Of a DNA stretch of 64,000 nucleotides, positions 47,174 through 58,259 are shown piece by piece. The notes beneath the pieces are model-generated. The model was given only the letters and a program-made list of their open reading frames with translations, was not told the origin of the DNA and did not search any database. The stretch spans positions 23,492,501 through 23,556,500 of the forward strand of contig CP141146.1 of assembly GCA_035235625.1 (NCBI GenBank). The letters run 5' to 3'. Every line of letters begins with the position of its first letter. Positions within the stretch are counted from its first letter, which is position 1. Source of the DNA: Saururus chinensis. Its lineage: Eukaryota; Streptophyta; Magnoliopsida; Piperales; Saururaceae. Both the position numbers and the translations under genes were made by a program.

Positions 47174-47446
47174 CTATGCTTCCTAGCTTAACACATATCT
47201 CTCCTTTTGTTTTTAGTTAGATTATAGCAGACATTGATAAGCACAGTTATTGGCTTATTTTTTGACTTTGTGCTGATATATAGTAGACATTGATAAGCAC
47301 AGCTGTTGGCTTATTTCTTGACTTTGTGCTGAAGTAATGGGAAAAGTACTGGAATGCATGCTTTTTTACTTTTTTCCTGGAATACTTGTGGGAAGCTGTC
47401 ATAAACTCTTTAACAGGCACGTTGAAATACATTGTGTATAAAGATG
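46905..47446 (+). pseudogene. Partial membrin-locus copy: intron-1 piece with internal deletion
   Basis: Matches membrin intron 1 (10305-10857), including the tandem repeat and a (TA)n run at 47136-47171, then jumps at CATT (47430-47433) to the membrin 3' UTR sequence GTGTATAAAGATG (13834-13846). The jump removes the counterpart of exons 2-4. The copy contains no membrin coding exon. Exon 1 is also absent because the copy begins next to the copia remnant. Confidence 0.75.
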
Positions 47447-48045
47447 TGACGGATTCCCTCAACAGTCTTGGACACTTTGATCAAATGCAATCTCTTGGGG
47501 GGAAAAAGAAGTTGACTGCCAAATTTGTCTCGTGCGCACCGGCCATGGCTGCGACAAGGAACTATTTCATTATTCAATCAAATTTTGTCAAAGACATGTC
47601 CACGTGAATTCTTTCAGCGGATTTTCATTTAAGTTCCATAAAGGAATAGATGTTAGGGAATGTGCTCCTGCACAAAATGATAGAAAAAGAAGACTTCATT
47701 GACTACGTTAAGAGTATTTAAAAGGAAATGACAACATGTAACTATTTGAGACAAATTATGATCCCTCGTAGAGGGAACGACTTGACGCACCCAAAACAAA
47801 AACAGGTATTTTTCTATTTTCCATGCTCGTGCTTGTGACCAGAGCGTTTCCGGTATTTGATTACTTTCCAGGGGTTGATTAGGTTGAGATATAAAATTCA
47901 GCCGCTATCTGAGAACGTAATAGACGCGTAATTATTAATATATACATACACACGCCTTGTTAATTAATAATTCCTACATCTACATCCCGTGCTAATTATT
48001 AATACTTCAACTCTGAGACTGGGCCGGGCTATGGTGGGCTAAGGA
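47447..48045 (-). repeat. Inverted copy of the MYB-upstream segment
   Basis: The reverse complement matches 62371-62977 almost base for base and 39650-40220 less closely. The match starts at ACGGATTCCC (about 47449), directly after the membrin-derived junction. Confidence 0.85.
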
Positions 48046-49220
48046 TAAGATATGTTTTACTGAATGAAATTAGTGATGCGTAAAAAATATCACCACATGC
48101 GTCGAAAAAAGGCTAATCGCTACTATTATTTAGTGACACATACACAAAAACGTTGCTAATATTACACACTTATATCAGGTCGCTAATATTATTTATTATA
48201 TTATTTATTTATAAAATATAATAATTTATTAAAAAATTAAAAAAATTAAAAATTAATCTCCCTCTCCCCTCTCTCATCCCTCTCCTCTCTCTCTCTCCCC
48301 TCTCCTCTCTCTTCCCTCTCCTCTCTCTCTCCCCCATCTTTTTTTAAAAAGAATAAAAATAATATCTCCCCACTCCCTCTCCTCTCTCTCTACCCTCCCT
48401 CCCTCTCCTCTCTCTCTCCCCTCTCTCCCCTCTCCTCTCTCCCCTCACACTATCTCTATTTTAATTTTAATTTTTTTAAAATTAAAAATACTATTAGTAA
48501 CACATAGTTGTATGTGTCACTAATACTGCAGAGTATTAGCGACGTATAAAGTTAAACGTCGCTAATATACTATAATATTAGCGATGCATACACATGCATC
48601 GCTAATACATAGACTTATTAGGGATGCATATGTATATGTGTCGCTAATACTTTTTTAAAAAAAAATATATCCCCCCTCACTCCCTCTTCTCTCTCTCTAC
48701 CCTCCCTCCCTCCCTCTCCTCTATCTCTTCCCTCTCTATCTCTCTTCCCTCTTCCCTTCCTCTCTCTCTCCTCTCTCTCCCCTCTCTCTCTTCTCTCTCT
48801 TCCCTTTCATCTCTCTCCTCCATCTCTCCTCTCTCTCCCCTCTCTCTTCTCTCTCTCTATTTTAATTTTAATTTTTTTAAAATTAAAAAATACTATTAAT
48901 GATGCATAGGTTATACGTCACTAATACTACGGAGTATTAGCCACGTATATAGATATACATCGCTAATACACTATAGTATTAGCGACGTATACACGTATAT
49001 GTCGCTAATATATAGACTTATTAGTGACACATGCGTATATGCGTCGCTAATACTCTTTTTTAAATAAAAATAATATCCCCCTTACTCCCTTTGATCTCTC
49101 TCTACCCTCCCTCTCCTCTATCTCTTCCCTCTCTATCTCTCTTCCTTCTCTCTCCCTTCTTATTTTCCTCTCTCTCTCTCTCCTCTCTCTCCCCCTCTCT
49201 CTCCTCTCTTTCCTCACTCC
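48046..49220 (-). mobile_element. CACTA flank, inverse of 60785-62370
   Basis: CT tracts (about 48255-48450, 48665-48860 and 49075-49218) alternate with spacers bearing TATTAGCGACGTATA-type inverted pairs. Read in reverse it matches the right part of the outer CACTA element. The outer terminus is missing here as in the other copy. Confidence 0.75.
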
Positions 49221-51377
49221 CACTACAACAAAAAGGACTATTAGCGACGCAATTATGTATCGCTAATAGTCTCCTAAGCGTCGCTATTGCCTTTTAGTAA
49301 CGTATAATAAACGTCGCTAAAAGTGTCAAAAAAAGTGCCGTCGCTATTACCTACTAGCGACGTATATAAAAAAACGTCGCTAATAACTGTATTAGCGACG
49401 TTTATTATATGTCGCTAATAATAACTTATTAGCGACGTATATTATCTAGCATCGCTAATATTAATTTACTAACGATGCTTTCCTTATGTCGTTAAACGAA
49501 AATTAATTTTTAAAAAAATTAAAAAATAAGTTATTAGCTACGTATATACATTAGCATCGCTAATAAGTAATTATTAGCGACGTTTATATATACGTCGCTG
49601 ATATAAAAAAATAAAAAAAATAAATTTATTAGCGACGTATAGAGAAACCGTTGCTAATAATTACTTATTAGCGACGCTCTCTATACGTCGCTAATAAAAT
49701 TTTAAAAAAATTACAATTAAATCAAATTTATAATAAATTATTATTAACAACGCTTACAAAGCGTCACTATTTAGTATTAGCGACGCTTTATAAATGTCTC
49801 TAATACATTAATTAACTTTAAAAAAATCCCCGGTGGGCCTACCGGGGGAGGGAGGGGAGGTGCGGTTGGGGGAGGGGGGGTGGGGAGGCGGCTGAGGAGA
49901 GGGGGCTGGTTGGGGAGGGGGGCAGGTGGCTGGGGGAGGGGGGTTCAGCTGGTGAAGAGGGGGCGGCTGGGGGAGGGGGATGCTGGGGGAGAGGGGGGGC
50001 GACCGGTGGAGAGGGGATGCTGGGGGAGAGGGGGAGGGGGAGGCGGTTGCGGAGAGGGGGGCCAGTTGGGGAGAGGGAGGGGGAGCTGGGGAGAGGGAGG
50101 TGGAGCTGGGGGAGTGGGGAATTGGGGAGAGGGGGGACTGGGAGGAGGGAGGAGCCAGGGAGGGAGAAGGGAGTCGAGGGGGGGATTGGGAGGGAGGGAG
50201 AAGGGAGCTGAAGGGGGAACTGGGAGGGAGGGGTGAGCCGGGGGGAGGGGAGGGAGAGGGAGAGGGGAGCCGGGGAAAGAGAAGGGAGCCGGGGGGGGGG
50301 GGGGGGGGGTTGGGTTGCGGGAGGAGGGCCGGATTCCGGCTGGACCCCCCCCCTCCCACCCGTTTCCCCGACTCCAGACAACCGGAATCCGGCTCAAAAA
50401 GGGCATGAGTGGGAGAGAGGAGGCGGAGGGGGAGTGGGGAGCCGGGGAGAAGGGGGGGGGTCGCGGAGGGAGGGGAAGGCGGCGGTGCAGAGCGGCAGAC
50501 AGGGCAGGGGAAGGGCGGTGGTGCAGGACAGCGGAGGAGAGCAGGGCGGCTAGGGAAAGAAGCCGGCGGTGCATAGCGGTGGACGGCGGGTGGTCAACGG
50601 AGGAGGGAGGAGAGGAGGGGCGGCTCGGCTGTTGGCATCCTGGCGTTGGGGGAAATTACAGAGCGGGGGGGGGGGATATAAAGCGTGGGCGAAATTTCGC
50701 CCGCGAGCGAAATTTCCCCGCCCGGGCGGAATTTCGCCCGCAACGATTTTTTTTTTAAAAAAAATAGTTTTAGCCACGTTCTTTATAAGCGTCGCTAATA
50801 AGTGTATCCTTAGCGACGTTTCTGAATAAGCGTCGCTATAAATAAATTTTTTTATATTTTTCCCCTTTCTCTCTCCTCCCTCTCCCTCTCTCCCCTACCC
50901 TCTCCCTCTTCCCTCCCCTCTCCCTCTCCCCTCCCTCTCTCTCTTCCCTCTCCCTCTCCCCTCCCTCTCTCTTCCCTCTCCTCTCCCTCTCTCTCCCCTC
51001 TCCTCTCTCTTCCCTCCCCTCTCTCCCCTCAAATTTCAAATTTTTTTAGATTTTTTCTACTTTAAAATTAATTTTAAAAATAAAAAAAATTAAATAAAAA
51101 TACAAATAGCGATGTATAGTGGTATACGTCGATATTAATATACGTATTAGCGATGTATATGTTTATATGTCTCTAATACATGTACTAATAACGACGTATA
51201 TCACTATACATCGCTATTAGTATTGTATTGTATTTTAATTTTATTTTCTTTATTTTAAAAATAAAAAAATTAATAAATTTTTAAAAAAAATCAAAATAAA
51301 ATTTCCCTCTCCTCCCTCCCCTCTCTCTCTTCTCTCTCTTTCTTCCCTCCCCTCTCCCTCCTCTCTCTCTCTCTTCC

Positions 51378-51419
<42 letters not shown>

Positions 51420-53508
51420 CTCTCCTCTCTCTCTCTCTCTCCGTTCTCTCTCTCCCTCCCTCTTTCTTCCCTCCCCTCTCTCCTCTCTCTCTCTCTCTCT
51501 CGCCCCTCTCTTCCCTCCACCCTCTCTCCCCTTCCCCTCTCTCTTTCATTTAAATTTAAAAATATTTAAAAAATGGTAGTAGCGACTCATATTCATATGC
51601 GTCGCTACTAGTAAGGGTAGTAGCAACGCATACAAACATGCATCGCTACTACCTTTTTTAAAATTTTTAATTAATTTTTTTCTCCCTCCCTCTCTCCACC
51701 TTCTTCTCTCTCCCCTCTCTCCTCTCCTCTCCTCTCTCTCTTTCCTTCATCTCTCTCTCTTCCCTCTCTCTCTCCTCCCTCCTCTCTCTCTCCTCTCTTT
51801 GTCCTCTCCCTCTCTCCACCCTCTCTCTCTCTCCTCTCTCTCTCTCTCTTCCATCTCCTCTCTCCACCCTCTCTCTCCTCCCTCTCCCTCTCTCCCCTCC
51901 CCTCTCCCTCTTCCCTCTTCCCTCCCCTCTCCCTCTCCCCTCTCTTTGTCTTCCCTCTCCTCTCCTCTCTCCCTCTCCCCTCTCCTCTCTCTTCCCTCCC
52001 CTCTCTCCCCTCTAATTTCAAATTTTTTAGATTTTTTATACTTTAAAATTAATTTTCAAAATAAAAAAAAATTATATAAAAATACTAATGGCGACGTATA
52101 GTGTATACGTCGCTATTAGTACACATATTAGCGATGCATATGTTTATATGTCACTAATACATGTACTAATAGCGACGTATATCACTATATGTCGCTATTA
52201 GTATTGTATTTTAATTTTATTTTCTTTATTTAAAAAATAAAAAAAATAATAAATTTTAAAAAAAAATCAAAATAAAATTCCCCTCTCCTCCCTCCCCTCT
52301 CTCTCTCTCTTCCCTCTCCCTTCTCTCCGCTCTCTCTCCCTTCTATCTCTCTCTCTCTTCCCTCTCCCTTCTCTCCGCTCTCTCTCCCTTCTATCTCTCT
52401 CTCTCCTCCCTCTCCCCTCCCCTTTCTCTCTTCCCTCTCCTCTCTCCTCTCTCTCTCTTCCCTCCCCTCTCTCTCTTCCCTCTCCCTCCTCTCTCTCTCT
52501 TCCCTCTCCTCTCTTCTCTCTCTTTCTTCCCTCCCCTCTCCCTCCTCTCTCTCTTCCCTCTCCTCTCTCTCTTCCCTCCCCTCTGCCTCCTCTCTCTCTC
52601 TCTTCCCTCTTCTCTCTCTCTCTCCCCCTCCCTCTCTCTTCCCTCCCCTCTCTCCTCTCTCTCTCTCTTCCCTCCCCTCTCCTCTCTGTCTCTCTTCCCT
52701 CCCCTCTCCTCTCTCTCTCTTCCCTCCCGTCTCTCCTATCTACCTACACACTATCTCTCCTCTAATTTCAAATTTTTAATATTTTTTATTCTTTAAATTA
52801 ATTTTTAAAATTACAAAAAATATTTAAATAAATATACTAATAGCGACGTATACATATATAAGTCTCTATTATATGTGCTAATAGCGACGTATAGATATAT
52901 ATGTCGCTATTACTACTTTATTTTAATTATTTTTTATTTTAAAAAATAAAAAAATTAAAATAAATTTTTAGTAAAAATAGGTGTTAGCGACGCATGTAAC
53001 TATGTGTCGCTACTAACAAAGGTAATAGCGACGTATAGTTCAATACGTCGTTAATACTATCCAGTAAATAGCGACGCATAAACATACGTCGTTATTAGCT
53101 CTTAATTTTTATTTTGTTATTTAAAATTGTTAATTATTAACGACGTTTGTTTATAAACGTCGCTATAGTTTAAACTATTAGCGACATTTTAAAAAATATG
53201 TCGTTAATGGTTTTAATTTTTTTTTAAAAAATTTAATAGATATACCTTTTAGGGATGCTTATATAAGCGTCGCTAATAATCTAAGTATTAGCGACGCATA
53301 TTTGTAAGCGTCGCTAAAAGGATAGGTAGTAGCGATGTTTTTACTTATGCGTCGCTAATAGATTACCACTAGCGACGCTTAAGATTATGTGTCGCTAATA
53401 GTAATTTTTTTTGCGACGTTTTTTTATATGTCGTTATTATCACTTTGTAGCAACGCATATAATTGCGACGCTTATATAAGCGTCGCTAATACCCAATTTT
53501 GTTGTAGT
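49221..53508 (-). mobile_element. CACTA element, copy 1 (inverse of 57264-60784)
   Basis: Starts CACTACAACAAAAAGGACTA and ends CCCAATTTTGTTGTAGT, matching the two ends of 57264-60784 in reverse. It contains subterminal TTAGCGACGTATA arrays (49240-49800 and 52830-53490), a GC-rich block (49840-50745) and CT tracts separated by subterminal spacers (50865-52760). It is longer than the other copy because the CT region is expanded. The final G of the right end is lost and the flanks (TCC and AAC) do not match, so the right junction is rearranged. No transposase is encoded. Confidence 0.8.
50674..50742 (+). promoter_or_regulatory. TATA-like box and E2F-like palindrome cluster
   Basis: GGGGGATATAAAGC is followed by GGGCGAAATTTCGCCCGC, GCGAAATTTCCCCGC and GGGCGGAATTTCGCCCGC. 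The units are close to the degenerate plant E2F consensus WTTSSCSS in both orientations. Promoter function is inferred. Confidence 0.4.
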
Positions 53509-56166
53509 AACTGTAAGAGGTGTTAAGCGTGCATGTTAAAATTAAACTTATGTCTGTGTTCAAATTTTCTCAATGATTTTAGCACAACTGTCCAAAGTGG
53601 ATGAAGGCATAGGTTGCGGGGAGGAGAGATACTATGAAGTAAGTTACCACAAATCAGCAATTTCTGTTTTCCTGCAGCAATGGTCAACTGGATGTCTGGG
53701 CACAAGCAGAGGCGTCAGCTGCCGGGGACAAGAGTATGATCAACACAAACTGCTTCATGTGGTTTTTGATGACAGCCCCAGCAGCAGCACAATAAGGCAC
53801 GAGAAATGTGGCTTAAAAATTAGTGGTTTATGTGAAAGTCGAAGTCAATTTATTTGAAGGAATGCTATGACCGTAAGGAAGGTGGTGCTGAGGCAACTGC
53901 GGAGATTCCTCTTTCACTGTGGTTTCGTATGTCAATTTCAGTCATTCCAATGGGGCTCGCACATATTGTCTACCACATCATGAGGTCAGCATCTGTAGGT
54001 TAGAACTTGTAACAAAGTGGAACGAGGGTCCCATCATATAACCAGCTATCTTGAAAGTAATATTGATAGATGCACTATTTCTAATACTCCACCCTAATTT
54101 TTCAATGCGACATAGCAAGGTTTTTTGTATGAATTGTTAGAAGTGGGTATTATTAAATGGGTTAAGCCCATATTATATATAGATGGGCATGATATTGGTT
54201 ATGTGGGTCAAGCCCATTTGATAGAGAGAGCCCAAACCCACTTCATATTGAATGAGAATAACATATGGGAATTGGTTGAAGGAGTAAATAGTCTTACATC
54301 GCCTAGGTGAAGATGATGGTGTTAGTATATAAGGTATTAGTTTGACCTTACTAGTTAGGCCCTTCGGCCAACCCACTTTTGTGGGGGAGAGAGATGTTGG
54401 ACCAATGCACCTAGGTCCAAATGAATTTGTCTCAAAATTATATTATCATGTTGACCCAACCCGACCCGACCTGGCCACGTGTGCCAACTCGGCCGGCCAG
54501 ACGGCGACGGCGCGCGCGTGTGGGTTAGCCCACCTAGGTGCATTGGCTGGTGTAAGTGGACATAGACGAGACAAGGCATTTTATAGCCGTCTATTTTCAT
54601 TTGGATCATGTATTTATCTATTTACATATGGCTATGACATACACGAATAGATGTAGACGGATAAAATGAAAGTAAAAGTTTAATATAGACAACTTCTTTC
54701 TTAAAGGAAGGGTTGTCAGTTCAAACATTTTAATATTAAAAAGTAAGTTATAATAATAATGGGATGGGATTGTCTAAAAAATTAACAAACAATAAAACTC
54801 TGTAAGACATGTAAGAGTATGACAAGTATTTATATTCTTTTTAGAAAGACTAACTATATAACATGGGCTACTATTTAGTCTTAATTAAAAATAATAATAA
54901 TAATAAAATATATAATTAGTTAAAGAAGATGGTTGCGGACATGGATAATTATTGTCCGTAGCGGTTCACATTAGGGATGGACAAAAACAAGTAGTGTCCA
55001 TTTTAGTGCGGGCGGATGTTGACATTGCACACACTAAACAAAGGAACGCCGTTACACCCCTGGCTTGTTAGTTATGTAGCTTATGCTGATGCACAATGTG
55101 TTTGCCTTTGAAATTAAGCCACTATCTTTAGTAGTGCGGCATAGATTTTCCTATTTGAATTGTGCATGGTCTTCTTTTCTTTGTTTGTATAATAGAAGAA
55201 TCTATAACAGCAAACGATGCTCGATCTGCTTGACTGAGTTATTGAGCCTTCGAACCTGCACATCTAGAGTCCACTTTTGTTAGTAATTCCTACAGTTACC
55301 GCTTCTAAGTATGCTTCTAATCACCAAAATTCCCATATATTTAGATATGATTAGAAATAGTTAAATTTTCCTGTTCCTCTAGCAGATCTCCTTTGACGCT
55401 CTTTCAATTCTCTTCATGTCGACTTTTGTATACTTGTCTTCACGTACGTAATCATTCAGTTCCGACGACGCCAAAAAAAGAGTTCACTAAATATTGCGTG
55501 TTGGAAACGGTCTTCTTTGCGATTTCCCGATTTCCCATGGCGTGGTTTATTTGACCAGCAAATCCCGATGATTTGGCCCACAAATTGGGTCCAAATGTAA
55601 ACCCAATACCAAATCTGAAAGGCGTAGTCCATTTAGGATTTGATGCTCCTTTCTTCATCCTTTAAGAGTTCTTTTTGTCTAGCAGTCCTCTTTGTCACAC
55701 GATTGAATGGTATGTTACAACTTATGAAATGGAAAGGGAAAATTTAGCGTCAAGGATATTTGGTGGAGTCAATTAGCAATAGCCCCACTTTGCTTGATGT
55801 GTTACAAACACTTCAAACTTTTCAAAACGGAGAATAGGGCTATGTTTGGATCCACATTTACATGGAAAAGAAAGGGGCATTTTACCGGTTTTCTTAGTGG
55901 ATGTTCAGCGACGACCCTGCAGCCGGCAATAATGTCAGGTGGGCAGTGGCTATTGAAGAACAGTGGCAAGGGGTGTAGGGGGTATCCTATACCGGGTGGT
56001 ACACGGGGATATGATGACTGGGAAAGGGGAGGGAAGCATTTTTCATGCTTTGCTCTAACAATGAGCTGAGCGTAAAGAATATATATAAAACGCTAATTTT
56101 TGATATATATGGCGCATGCGCTAACATACGGTAGCGTAAGTACTACTTGAGTTAATGTATGCTAGA
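53509..56166 (+). repeat. Copy of the membrin 3' flank
   Basis: Collinear with 13997-16494 in direct orientation from ACTGTAAGAGGTGTTAAGCG. It differs by a solo LTR (54135-54542), loss of about 280 bp near 55395, an altered stretch at 55590-55760 and scattered substitutions. It stops where a CACTA terminus begins at 56167. No functional gene is seen. Confidence 0.85.
54135..54542 (+). mobile_element. Solo LTR of the copia family seen at 43.6-46.9 kb
   Basis: Starts TGTTAGAAGTGGG and carries GGTGTTAGTATATAAGG, matching the LTR at 43972 (minus). It interrupts the membrin-flank copy between sequences equal to 14684 and 14702. The right end near CACCTAGGTGCA adjoins rearranged flank and no matching target duplication remains. 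An inverted repeat (CCAATGCACCTAGGT near 54401, ACCTAGGTGCATTGG near 54532) lies within it. Confidence 0.6.
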
Positions 56167-57263
56167 TACTACAACAAAATGTACTAATAGCGATGTAACA
56201 ATAAACGTCGCTAAAAACTATTAATAGCGACATATAAAAAAGCGTCGCAAAAAATTCACTATTAGTGATGCTTAATATTAAGTGTTGCTAATAGTCATAT
56301 ATTAGCGACGCATAATATGAAACGTAACTAATAATGAATTTATTAGCGACGCATAATATTATGCGTCGCTAATACAAAGCATATTAGCGACGCTTTATAT
56401 TATATGTGTTGCTAATAGTTATTACCTTTTTTTAAAAAAAAATTAAAACTATTAGCGACACTTTTTATTAAGGGTCACTAATAGTTTTAACAATAGTGAT
56501 AAATGTTAAAAAGCGTTACTAATAATTTTGAATTTAAAATAAGAAATTTAAAATTTAGAACTAATAGCGACATTTTTAATCATGTGTTGCTAATTAATAA
56601 ATAATTATTTTAAAAAAATTTAAAATATAATATATTTTTTTATACATTGACTATTTGTATTAATAATAAATAAATATTAAATTTTTAATAAAATGTAATG
56701 CCAATAATAGATTAAAATTTTAAAATATAATATATTTTATTTGAAAACAAATTTAATTAATTTTATGATATAATTTATAATGAAAGAGAGAAAGTGTGAG
56801 GAGAGAGAGAAAGGAGCGAGGGAGAGGGGAAGAGCGAGAGAGCTAGGGAGAGAGCGAGAGATGGGGAGAGACATAGAGGGAGGAGGGGAGAGACAGAGAG
56901 GAGGGGAGAGAAAGAGGGGAGAGAGAGGAGAGATAGAGGAGAGGGAAGAGAGAGAGGAGAGGAAAGAGAGAGGAGAGAGGGAAGAGAGTGAAGAGAGAGG
57001 GAAGAGAGAGGGAACAGAGAGAGGAGAGGGAAAGAGAGAGATATAATTTTTATTTTAAAAAAAGAGTATTAGCGACGCATATACGTATGCGTCGCTAATA
57101 AGTATGTATTAGCGACACATACCTATATGCATCGCTAATAGTATAGTGTATTAGCGATGTATAGTTGTATACGTCACTAATACTTTATAATATTAGCTAC
57201 ACATACAACTATGCATCGCTAATAGCATTTTTAAATTTAAAAAAAAATTAAAATAGAGAGAGA
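56167..57263 (+). mobile_element. Left end of an outer CACTA element
   Basis: Begins TACTACAACAAAATGTACTA (first base changed from C), followed by subterminal TAGCGACG repeats, an AT-rich block and a GA tract (56780-57045), then further spacers. In reverse it matches the right end of the element at 26369-29042, showing both belong to one family. The element at 57264-60784 is inserted in it; the rest resumes at 60785. Confidence 0.75.
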
Positions 57264-58214
57264 CACTACAACAAAATTGGGTATTAGCGACGCTTATATA
57301 AGCGTCACAATAATATGTGTCGCTACAAAGTGATAATAACAACATATAAAAAAACGTTGCAAAAAAAAACTACTATTAGCGACGCAAAATCTTAAGCGTC
57401 GCTACTGGTAGTCTATTAGCGACGCATAAGTAAAAACATCGCTACTACCTATCCTTTTAGCGACGCTTACAAATATGCGTCGCTAATACTTAGATTATTA
57501 GCGACGCTTATATAAGCGTCCCTAAAAGGTACATCTATTAAATTTTTTTTTAAAAAAATTAAAACCATTAACGACGTATTTTTCAAAACGTCGCTAATAG
57601 TTTAAACTATAGCGACGTTTATAAACAAACGTCGTTAATAATTAACAATTTTAAATAAAAAAATAAAAATTAAGAGCTAATAACGACGCATGTTTATGCG
57701 TTGCTATTTACTGGATAGTATTAGCGACGTATTGAACTATACGTCGCTATTACCTTTGTTAGTAGCGACGCATAGTTACATGCGTCGCTAATACTTATTT
57801 TTATTAAAAATTTATTTTATTTTTTTTTAAAAAATTAATTTTTTTATTTTTTAAAATAAAAAATAATTAAAATAAAGTTGTAATAGCGACATATATATCT
57901 ATACGTCGCTATTAGCACATATAATAGCGACTTATATGTGTATATGTCGCTACTAATTGTACTAATAGTGAAGTATATATGTATACGTCGCTATTAGTAT
58001 ATTTATTTAAATATTTTTTATAATTTTAAAAATTAATTTTAAAGAATAAAAAATATTAAAAATTTGAAATTAGAGGAGAGATAGTGTGTAGGTAGATAGG
58101 AGAGAGGGGAGGGAAGAGAGAGAGAGGAGAGGGGAGGGAAAAGAGAGAGATAGAGAGGAGAGAGGGGAGGGAAGAGAGAGGGAGGGAGAGAGAGAACGGA
58201 GAGAGAGAGAAGAG

Positions 58215-58259
<45 letters not shown>

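Noticed and set aside
49808-50574. Overlapping Pro-rich and Gly/Arg-rich frames of 140-209 residues
   Set aside because: All frames are open because the block is GC-rich and lacks stop codons; there is no domain and no conservation of frame in the inverse copy.
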